A stretch of DNA of 64,000 bases from JANQIO01 sp965601975 (GTDB taxonomy: Bacteria; Pseudomonadota; Gammaproteobacteria; Pseudomonadales; Halieaceae): the NCBI GenBank assembly GCA_965601975.1, contig OZ271856.1:4739919-4803918 (forward strand), given 5' to 3'. Shown piece by piece: positions 33,829 through 40,736 of the stretch; positions within the stretch are counted from its first letter, which is position 1, and each line of letters begins with the position of its first letter. The translations under genes and the position numbers were made by a program. The notes under the pieces are model-generated. The model did no database searches, had not been told where the DNA came from, and worked only from the letters and a program-made list of their open reading frames with translations.

Positions 33829-35172
33829 GTGCACCCAGGCATGCAGGTTGAACAAGCTATCGGCGGAGGCGTAACGGCCCGGACCGGAGACATCGCCGGC
33901 ATCGCGAATTCGCCTGCCGGCCAGGCGCCCGTTGAAGAGCGCCCGCTGCGCATTGCCATTCTCGGCTATCGCAGCCATCCCTATGGGGGTGGGCAGGGTG
34001 TCTACATCAAGTACCTGAGCAAGGCCCTGGTCGAGGCCGGTCACCAGGTGGACGTGATTTCGGGCCCGCCCTACCCGCATGTGGATCCCCGGGTGCAGCT
34101 CATCAAGCTGCCCAGCCTCGATCTCTTCGCCAACGGGCTCGGTTCACTGCGGCCGCGGCACCTGCGCTCGATGACCAACATCATCGAGTGGACCAGCAAG
34201 CTCACCGGCGGTTTCGCCGAGCCCTATACCTTCGGCCGTCGGGCGGTGAAGTACCTGCGGGCCAACCGGGACCGCTACGACCTGGTTCACGATAACCAGA
34301 GCCTGAGCTACGGCATGCTGAAGATACAGCAGATGGGCATTCCCCTGGTTACCACCCTGCATCACCCGATTACCAGCGACCTGCGCATCGCGCTGAATGC
34401 GGCGCGGCGCTGGCACGAGCGGCTGCTGATCCGCCGCTGGCACAGCTTCCTCAACATGCAGAAGAAGGTGGTCAGGCGGCTCGACAATATCGTCACCGTG
34501 TCCGAGTGCTCCCGCCGCGACATCGCCCGTGACTTTGCGATCGCCCCCGAGGGCATCAGCCTGATTTACAACGGCATCGACATCGATGAGTTCCGGCCGC
34601 TGCCGGATGTCTCCCGTCGCCCCCTGCGCCTGATGGCGACCGCGTCTGCCGATGCGCCGCTGAAAGGTCTGCGCTTCCTGCTCAAGGCCTATGCGCGACT
34701 GCTTGAACGCTACCCCGAGCTGGAGCTGGTGGTGGTGGGCAAACCGCGCCCCGGCGGCGATACCGAGCGCCTGCTGGCGCGGCTCAAGCTGACCGAGCGG
34801 GTGCAGTTCCGCACCGGGATCAGCACCGAGGAGATGGTGTCGCTTTACGCCGAATCCACGCTGGCGGTGGTGCCCTCTATATATGAAGGGTTTGGCATGC
34901 CGGCCTCCGAGGCCATGGCCTGCGCCGTGCCGGTGGTGTCCACTGACGGCGGCGCCCTGCCGGAAGTCGTCGGCGATGCCGGTGTTACCGTTCCGGCGGG
35001 GGATGATCACGCCCTGGAACAGGCGATCGCCGGGCTGCTGGATGATCCCGCGAGGCGTGAGAAGCTGGGGCGCGCCGGCCGCGAACGCATGGAGCAACAG
35101 TTCTGCTGGCAGCTGGCGGCGGGGGAAATGACCCGCTACTACCGCGACGTGGTGTCCAGTGCAGACCGTTGA
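33829..35172 (+). CDS. Glycosyltransferase family 4 protein
   Basis: GT-B fold glycosyltransferase (447 residues from the GTG). The first Rossmann domain starts at about residue 40 with LRIAILGYRSHPYGGGQGVY. The second has KGLRFLLKAY and the GT4 nucleotide-sugar signature EGFGMPASEAMACAVPVVS with its two glutamates. The start is uncertain: AGGAGG at 33809-33814 is 14 bases before this GTG and one base before an out-of-frame ATG, and the first 40 residues look poorly conserved. It opens a run of coupled genes with a methyltransferase and a toroid protein. Donor and acceptor are unknown; dTDP-rhamnose made next door is a possible donor. Confidence 0.9.
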   Translation: MHPGMQVEQAIGGGVTARTGDIAGIANSPAGQAPVEERPLRIAILGYRSHPYGGGQGVYIKYLSKALVEAGHQVDVISGPPYPHVDPRVQLIKLPSLDLFANGLGSLRPRHLRSMTNIIEWTSKLTGGFAEPYTFGRRAVKYLRANRDRYDLVHDNQSLSYGMLKIQQMGIPLVTTLHHPITSDLRIALNAARRWHERLLIRRWHSFLNMQKKVVRRLDNIVTVSECSRRDIARDFAIAPEGISLIYNGIDIDEFRPLPDVSRRPLRLMATASADAPLKGLRFLLKAYARLLERYPELELVVVGKPRPGGDTERLLARLKLTERVQFRTGISTEEMVSLYAESTLAVVPSIYEGFGMPASEAMACAVPVVSTDGGALPEVVGDAGVTVPAGDDHALEQAIAGLLDDPARREKLGRAGRERMEQQFCWQLAAGEMTRYYRDVVSSADR

Positions 35173-35872
35173 TTATCGCCATTTCACGCTGTCACCGGGG
35201 GACCGGGTGCTGGACCTGGGCTGCGGCGAAGGACGCCACGTGATCTCGGCCTACCTGGAGCCGGGCGTCGACGCGGTGGGCGTGGACCTCAACCTCGATG
35301 ACCTGCGCACCACCCGCGACAAGTACGAGGAGTTTGCCGCCGACACGGACAACGGTTCGAGCTTCGTGCTGGCGTCAGCCAATGCCCTGTCCCTGCCTTT
35401 TGCCGACAACAGCTTCGACAAGGTCATTTGCTCGGAGGTGCTCGAACACATCCCGGATTACCGCGGGGCGCTGAAGGAAATCGACCGGGTGCTGAAGCCC
35501 GGCGGCCTGTTCTGCGCTTCCGTACCGCGGCGCTGGCCGGAGCAGCTGTGCTGGTCCCTCAGCGATGCCTATCACAAGGTGCCCGGCGGCCACCTGCGCA
35601 TCTTCCGCCACCGTGAGCTGCGGCACCAGATTGAGTCGCTGGGCATGCGCCAGTACCACCGGCACTGGGCTCACGCCCTGCATGCGCCGTTCTGGTGGCT
35701 GAAATGCCTGTTCTGGGAGCGCCAGGACAGTCACCCGCTGGTGGACCTGTATCACCGCTTCCTGGTCTGGGACCTGATGGATCGCCCCTGGCTGACCCGG
35801 ACCCTGGAGCGCTGCCTCAACCCGCTCATGGGCAAGAGCGTGGTCATGTACTTTCGCAAAGGGAGCATTTGA
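35159..35872 (+). CDS. Class I SAM-dependent methyltransferase
   Basis: A 237-residue methyltransferase starting at a GTG that overlaps the glycosyltransferase end by 14 bases. SAM-binding motif I is RVLDLGCGEGRHVI, followed by the acidic GVDLNLDDL after strand 2, and the Methyltransf_11-type post-I pattern ANALSLPFADNSFDKVICSE. The C-terminal part HLRIFRHRELRHQIESLGM resembles methyltransferases of cell-surface glycan loci. Overlap with both neighbours argues that it modifies a product of this cluster. Confidence 0.92.
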   Translation: MQTVDYRHFTLSPGDRVLDLGCGEGRHVISAYLEPGVDAVGVDLNLDDLRTTRDKYEEFAADTDNGSSFVLASANALSLPFADNSFDKVICSEVLEHIPDYRGALKEIDRVLKPGGLFCASVPRRWPEQLCWSLSDAYHKVPGGHLRIFRHRELRHQIESLGMRQYHRHWAHALHAPFWWLKCLFWERQDSHPLVDLYHRFLVWDLMDRPWLTRTLERCLNPLMGKSVVMYFRKGSI

Positions 35873-36975
35873 TGTCCGGTCTCTACCTCACCAAGGGCAT
35901 GTTCCCACAGGAATTCCTGCGCCCGACCGTCGACTTCATCCTGGAGACCCAGGAGTCCAGCGGCGAGATTCCCTGGTTCCGGGGCGGCCACAGCGACCCC
36001 TGGGACCTGGTCGAGGCGGCTATGGGTCTCACCATCGGCGGCGAGTATGACGCCGCCGAGGCGGCCTATCGCTGGCTCGCCCAAACCCAGTTGCACGACG
36101 GCAGCTGGTGGGCCGGTTACCGCGGTCACGAGGTGGATAACGGCGAGCGCCGCGAAACCAACTTCGTCGCCTATATCGCCACCGGTGTCTGGCATCACTA
36201 CCTGGTGACGGGGCGTCGCGAATTCCTTGAAGAGCTGTGGCCGACGGTGGACCGCGCCATCGGCTTCGTATTGATCCTGCAGACCGAGCACGGCGAGATC
36301 CACTGGGCCATCAATGCCGACGGCAGCGCCCGTGAAGACGCCCTGGTCACGGGCTGTTCCTCGATCTTCAAGAGCCTTGAGTGTGCCCACAATATTGCGG
36401 TGACACTGGGCCAGCCCCGCCCGGAATGGCTGGCGGCACGGACCCGTCTCGGCGACGCCATCCGCAACAAGCCGGAGCGCTTCGACCGCACCTGGGAGAG
36501 CAAGGCGCGCTACTCCATGGACTGGTTCTACCCGGTGCTCACCGGGGTGCTGGACCCGCGCCAGGCCCGCGCCCGCCTCGCCGAGCGCTGGGACGAGTTC
36601 GTCGAAGACGGTCTCGGCTGCCGCTGTGTGTCCGACGAGCCCTGGGTGACCGTGGCGGAGAGCTGTGAGCTGGTGATGGCGCTGCTGGCGGCGGGTGATC
36701 ATGCCCGCGCCGTCGAGCTCTACAGCTGGCTGCACCAGTGGCGACTGGAGGACGGCGAATACTGGACAGGCTACCAGTTCGATCTCGATATCACCTGGCC
36801 CGACGAGAAGCCCACCTGGACCGCCGGCGCCATCCTCATGGCGGCCGACGCCCTCACCGCGCACACTCCCGCCTGGCAGCTGTTCCAGAGCGTGGAGTTG
36901 CTCGACGAGGAAGGCGAGGAAAGCACGGACGCAGCGGTGTCGAAGGCGCGCCGTTCCGGGGTGAAAGCGACCTAG
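35872..36975 (+). CDS. Prenyltransferase/terpene-cyclase-like alpha/alpha-toroid protein
   Basis: The ATG at 35872 overlaps the methyltransferase stop (TGATG) and gives 367 residues. The protein contains repeated helical units with aromatic-rich turns such as TQLHDGSWWAGYRG, LEDGEYWTGYQFDLD and TVAESCELVMALLAAG, similar to the QW-like repeats of squalene-cyclase and prenyltransferase-type toroids. No transmembrane segment or signal peptide is seen. The canonical cyclase DxDD motif is not present as such; an acidic DLDITWPDE stretch occurs late. It may be a hydrolase or carbohydrate-binding toroid instead. Coupled to glycosyltransferase and methyltransferase, hence probably part of the same glycan pathway. 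Confidence 0.8.
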   Translation: MSGLYLTKGMFPQEFLRPTVDFILETQESSGEIPWFRGGHSDPWDLVEAAMGLTIGGEYDAAEAAYRWLAQTQLHDGSWWAGYRGHEVDNGERRETNFVAYIATGVWHHYLVTGRREFLEELWPTVDRAIGFVLILQTEHGEIHWAINADGSAREDALVTGCSSIFKSLECAHNIAVTLGQPRPEWLAARTRLGDAIRNKPERFDRTWESKARYSMDWFYPVLTGVLDPRQARARLAERWDEFVEDGLGCRCVSDEPWVTVAESCELVMALLAAGDHARAVELYSWLHQWRLEDGEYWTGYQFDLDITWPDEKPTWTAGAILMAADALTAHTPAWQLFQSVELLDEEGEESTDAAVSKARRSGVKAT

Positions 36976-37589
36976 AGCTTTTCCAGCAGAACCAGGCTGT
37001 CCGCCCGGCCGGCCTCCCTGAACAAACCTGACTCCAGCGCCAGCCGGTACACGGCAAAGGGCGCCTGTCCGCCGTCGAAGGCGTCGGGAAACACGTCGTG
37101 TATCGCCAGGGTGCCGCCCCGCAACAGGTGCCCGGACCAGCACCGATAGTCGGTGAGCGCGGCGTCGAGGCTGTGGCCGCCGTCGATGAACACCATTGCC
37201 AGCGGCGTGGTCCAGTTGCGGGACGCCTGGGCGGAGCCCGCCACGATCGGGATCACCCGGTCGCTGACGCCGGCGCGGTCGATATTGCGGCGAAATTCAC
37301 CAAAGGTATCCACCTGCTCTGACGTCGCGTCGTACAGGTCGGGGTCGTGAAAGAACTCCCCGGGCTGGTGCTCTTCCGAGCCGCGATGGTGGTCCAGGGC
37401 GTAGAGGACGTGGCCGCCGGGCTGCATCGCCAGCGCGATACAGACCGTGGATTTGCCGCAGTAGCTGCCGATTTCGAGGATGGGGCCGCGTTCGCAGGCT
37501 GCGGCCGCCGCGTCAGCCAGCGCCGCCGCTTCCCCGTCCGAGAGGAAACCCTTGATCTCCCCCCAGAAGGGTGGCGGCGAAAAACTCAA
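36972..37589 (-). CDS. Class I SAM-dependent methyltransferase (Methyltransf_24 type)
   Basis: A 205-residue protein with GPILEIGSYCGKSTVCIAL as SAM motif I, the acidic ALDHHRGSEEH, and FIDGGHSLDAALTDYRCW, typical of the Methyltransf_24/cephalosporin-hydroxylase-like group. Translation would begin at a TTG directly after the TolC stop TAG and in the same frame; no ribosome binding site or ATG is available nearby. It might therefore be translated by reinitiation or read-through. It meets the toroid gene tail to tail, sharing CTAG. Confidence 0.82.
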   Translation of the reverse strand: MSFSPPPFWGEIKGFLSDGEAAALADAAAAACERGPILEIGSYCGKSTVCIALAMQPGGHVLYALDHHRGSEEHQPGEFFHDPDLYDATSEQVDTFGEFRRNIDRAGVSDRVIPIVAGSAQASRNWTTPLAMVFIDGGHSLDAALTDYRCWSGHLLRGGTLAIHDVFPDAFDGGQAPFAVYRLALESGLFREAGRADSLVLLEKL

Positions 37590-39032
37590 CTAGCGGGAAC
37601 GGGACGGGTAAGGCGAGCGGCCGCTGCGGCTGCTGGCGGTCGGCGCCGGGGGTGCGACCAGTTCTGCGTCCAGGCGGTAGATGTCCTCGGGGCTCAAAAG
37701 GCCCGCCTGTTGCTTCAGGCGCAGCAGGTTGTTGACATAGTCGTAGCGGGCATTGGCGTAGTCGCGCTTCGCCGAGAACAGGGTGTTCTGCGCGTTGAGC
37801 ACGTCGACCACGTTCCGGGTACCCACTTCGTAGCCCGCGGTGGTGGCGTCCAGCGCCGACTGGGACGAGACGATGCTGAGGCGGCGCGCGTTGACGCGGG
37901 CCACGTCGTTGACCACCGTCATGTGCAGTGAGCGGGTGTCGGTGACCGTGTTGCGCATCAGGTTGATGCGGGTTTCCCGCGCGTTGAGGAACTGCTGGGC
38001 GGCCTGGCGGCGGTTGGCGCTGATGCGGCCGCCGCTGAAGATCGGCACATCCACGCGAATCTGGTAGAGCTCCTGCTCCTGGTCCTGGTCCGGGGAGACG
38101 TTGAACAGTGACGGCGGGTCTTCCGTCCGGGTGCCGTCGGTTTCGAAGTCCGAGTAGGAGGCACGGCCGCTGACCACCGGGAAGTGCTCGGACGCAAAGG
38201 CGCGCGCATTCTGGCGCGCTGCCTCCTCGGAGAACTGCGCCGCGGACAGGCGGAAGTTGTGATCGAGGGCAAAGTCCACCCAGTCACTGCGTTCGGCCGG
38301 GAACGGCTCCTTGATGTCGAAGTCGTCGCGCAGCAGGTACAGGTTGTCGTGGTAGCGACCGGTCAGTACCGACAGCCGCTCGATGGCCACGTTCAGGTTG
38401 TTCTCGTCGGTGATGCGCTCCACCCGCGACAGGTCATAGGCCGCCTGGGCTTCGTGCACGTCGGTGATGGCAATCAGGCCGACTTCAAACCGCTGCTGCG
38501 TTTGCTCCAGCTGGCGCTGGAAGGCACGTTCCCGGGCCTGGGAGGCCTCGAGGTTGTCCTGGGCACGCAGTACGCCGAGGTAGGATTCGACCACGCGCAC
38601 AATCAGGTCCTGCTGGTCGGCAGCAAAGGTGGCTTCCGCCTCCTTGCTCAGCTCCTTGCCCCGGCGGAAGTTGAACCAGGCGGGCAGGTCAAACAGGGCC
38701 TGATCCAGGGCGACCTCATAGCCGTCCCGGTCGACGTCCACATTGGTGGTGGTGTCGATAAAAGCCACGCCGTCCTCATCGACGATCGGCGACTGGGCAT
38801 CGGTATCCGTATCGGTGTTGGTAAACGAGTAGTTACCGCTGACCTGGGGCAGCAGCGCCGACAGCCCCTGGCGCTCGATCTCCAGGTTGGCCTTGTAGGT
38901 GGCCTCCTGGGCTTTCAACTGGGCGTCGTTCTCCAGCGACAGCTCGTAGATTTCACGCAGCGTGTCGGCCTGCGACAGGCTGCTGACCATGAGCAGGATA
39001 GAGGCGGCCGTGGCCTGGAAAAGCGGTTTCAT
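37590..39032 (-). CDS. tolC: TolC family outer-membrane efflux/secretion channel
   Basis: Outer-membrane component of type I secretion or drug-efflux systems, 480 residues. The ATG at 39032 starts a signal peptide ending near SSLSQA, with AGGA upstream; the in-frame ATG at 39110 adds no signal sequence and is rejected. Two repeats typical of TolC are visible: LREIYELSLENDAQLKAQEA with PQVSGNYSF, and RRQAAQQFLNARETRINL with GYEVGTRNVVDVLNAQ. The C-terminus is Ser/Arg-rich after the barrel. No inner-membrane partner is adjacent. It could serve secretion of the giant protein encoded 15 kb downstream, an inference only. Confidence 0.94.
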   Translation of the reverse strand: MKPLFQATAASILLMVSSLSQADTLREIYELSLENDAQLKAQEATYKANLEIERQGLSALLPQVSGNYSFTNTDTDTDAQSPIVDEDGVAFIDTTTNVDVDRDGYEVALDQALFDLPAWFNFRRGKELSKEAEATFAADQQDLIVRVVESYLGVLRAQDNLEASQARERAFQRQLEQTQQRFEVGLIAITDVHEAQAAYDLSRVERITDENNLNVAIERLSVLTGRYHDNLYLLRDDFDIKEPFPAERSDWVDFALDHNFRLSAAQFSEEAARQNARAFASEHFPVVSGRASYSDFETDGTRTEDPPSLFNVSPDQDQEQELYQIRVDVPIFSGGRISANRRQAAQQFLNARETRINLMRNTVTDTRSLHMTVVNDVARVNARRLSIVSSQSALDATTAGYEVGTRNVVDVLNAQNTLFSAKRDYANARYDYVNNLLRLKQQAGLLSPEDIYRLDAELVAPPAPTASSRSGRSPYPSRSR

Positions 39033-39367
39033 CACTCGATTCCTAAAATGTGAGTCCTGAAAGGGTGCTGAAGGCATAGTCCCCGTTTCTTGGTTAGCTA
39101 TTGCTATCAAACTATTATTCTATGGGCTTGGGGGTGCCCACCGCCCTGTAGTATGCCTGCAGTGGGAACCGCCTCACAAAACGCACCGATAACGCTGTCG
39201 CGCGGCAGTTCAGGAGCCTAATAATACAGGCAGGTGCAGCCCGCTGAAACATGGAATATGTACCTATTTTGTGCAAAGGTAGATGCTAGACTGCGTCGGA
39301 ATTGCAAGGCTACGGCCGCGCGATGAGCGGTAGTTCGGGCGCGGTGAAACGAACAGGGAGTACAGTG
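39033..39367. other. Divergent intergenic region between tolC and the yqiB-like gene
   Basis: This 335-bp stretch is noticeably richer in A and T than its surroundings (for example 39095-39125 and 39220-39300) and contains no credible gene. It must contain promoters for both directions, but no convincing -35/-10 pair was recognised. In E. coli nudF lies between tolC and yqiB; no trace of a Nudix gene is seen here. Confidence 0.6.
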
Positions 39368-39829
39368 GTGGGAAGTTCCCCCTTCAGGTATTCGGTGGAT
39401 ATCGCGGCGTTGCACGCAACCTGCGAGTCTAACTATGCCCGCCTCATGCAGCTGTTCCCGGATTATGAAACCGTCAACCACCGTGAGTTCCAGCTTCCCG
39501 GTGGCCAGCGGGTGCGCATTGACGTGGTGGAACGCTGTCGCTACACCACCCTGCTCAAGGTTTGCCAGCAGGGCGGTGACGCCTGGCTGATGGCCCCGCG
39601 CTTCGACCTGCGCGCCTACCACGACGCCCGCATGGTGGAAGTCACCTCATTCCAGTCGCGACGCCACATCGAAGCGCGCTACGACTACCCCAACGACGAC
39701 ATGCACGCACGCGACGAGAAGGCGCAGCAGAATATCTTCCTTGCGGAGTGGCTCAGCCATTGCATCGAGCAGGGCTGCAGCGTGCTGGAGCTTCCGAGCC
39801 TGGCCGCGGGGACCGCCGACGCTTCATGA
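39368..39829 (+). CDS. yqiB: DUF1249 family protein (YqiB-like)
   Basis: A 153-residue protein of unknown function. The GTG at 39368 has GGGAG 7 bases upstream and gives a length close to YqiB (about 140); an ATG at 39323 would add 15 unlikely residues. Conserved parts are CESNYARLMQLFPDY and, towards the end, RYDYPNDDMHARDEKAQQN followed by FLAEWLSHC. It overlaps cpdA (ATGA), as in the E. coli nudF-yqiB-cpdA order, so a connection to cyclic-nucleotide turnover or to ParE is suggested by conserved synteny only. Confidence 0.88.
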   Translation: MGSSPFRYSVDIAALHATCESNYARLMQLFPDYETVNHREFQLPGGQRVRIDVVERCRYTTLLKVCQQGGDAWLMAPRFDLRAYHDARMVEVTSFQSRRHIEARYDYPNDDMHARDEKAQQNIFLAEWLSHCIEQGCSVLELPSLAAGTADAS

Positions 39830-40656
39830 GCGATTCGATCAAGCACATCGACGCCAGCGGCGACTCGCTCCGCGTCGTCCAGATCACCGACACCCACCTC
39901 AAGCAGCAGCCGGGGGGCACGCTGGTTGGCATGGATACCGACCACAGCCTGGGCCATGTCATCGACCTGGTAAAGCAGGAGCAGGGGGTGCCGGACCTGG
40001 TGCTGGGCACGGGGGATATTTCCGATCACGGCAGTGAAGAAGCCTACCAGCGCGCTGAAGCCTATTTGTCGGGGCTGGGCGCACCGGTCGCCTGGCTGCC
40101 GGGAAATCACGACTGCGCCGACACCATGAACCGGGTGCTGGGCAATAGCGGCCAGCTGACACGGGCGGTAAACGGCGGCCGCTGGATGATCGTGCTGCTA
40201 AATTCCCAGATTCCCGGCGAAGTCGGCGGTGAACTGGGCGAGGGCGAACTCCAGTGGCTGGAATCCTGCCTGGCCGGGGCGGATGAGGCCGGCCAGCACT
40301 GCCTGGTGTGCCTGCACCACCAGCCCGTGCCCATGGGCTCGGACTGGATCGACGAACAGATGGTGGCGGACCGGGAGCAATTCTTCGCCGTGCTGGATCG
40401 GCACGAGAGTGCCCGCGGCGTGCTGTGGGGGCATGTGCACCAGCAGCTCGACGACACGCATGGCGGCATCAAGCTGATGTCGACGCCCTCGTCCTGCATC
40501 CAGTTCGCCCCCGGAAGCTTTGATTTCAAGATTGACAACCAGCCGCCTGGCTACCGCTGGCTCGAGCTGCACAACGACGGCCGTATTGATTCCGGCGTTT
40601 CACGGGTCGAGGGTGTGAGCTTCGACGTGGACCTGGAATCCAGCGGCTACTTATAA
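39826..40656 (+). CDS. cpdA: 3',5'-cyclic-AMP phosphodiesterase
   Basis: Metallophosphoesterase that hydrolyses cAMP to AMP, 276 residues. Metal-binding motifs appear in order: VVQITDTHLK (about 18), LGTGDISDHGSEE (about 62), WLPGNHDCAD (about 92), LVCLHHQPVP (about 163) and LWGHVHQQLDD (about 200). The ATG at 39826 overlaps the DUF1249 stop; the upstream in-frame start is inside that gene. A strong intrinsic terminator follows at once, so this ends the yqiB-cpdA unit. Confidence 0.95.
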   Translation: MSDSIKHIDASGDSLRVVQITDTHLKQQPGGTLVGMDTDHSLGHVIDLVKQEQGVPDLVLGTGDISDHGSEEAYQRAEAYLSGLGAPVAWLPGNHDCADTMNRVLGNSGQLTRAVNGGRWMIVLLNSQIPGEVGGELGEGELQWLESCLAGADEAGQHCLVCLHHQPVPMGSDWIDEQMVADREQFFAVLDRHESARGVLWGHVHQQLDDTHGGIKLMSTPSSCIQFAPGSFDFKIDNQPPGYRWLELHNDGRIDSGVSRVEGVSFDVDLESSGYL

Positions 40657-40660
40657 TTCC

Positions 40661-40698
40661 CCGGCGGGTTCGCCTTCTCGCGAACCACCGGCGTTTTT
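40661..40698 (+). terminator. Intrinsic terminator after cpdA
   Basis: GGTTCGC (40667-40673) pairs perfectly with GCGAACC (40680-40686) around CTTCTC. Outer CCGG (40661-40664) and CCGG (40688-40691) extend the stem across a small bulge, and TTTTT follows at 40694. It separates cpdA from parE, which needs its own promoter within the 40 bases left or reads through from upstream. Confidence 0.8.
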
Positions 40699-40736
40699 GA
40701 ACCCTGGCCGCGCTGCGGCCCCTGACATCGCTGTTG

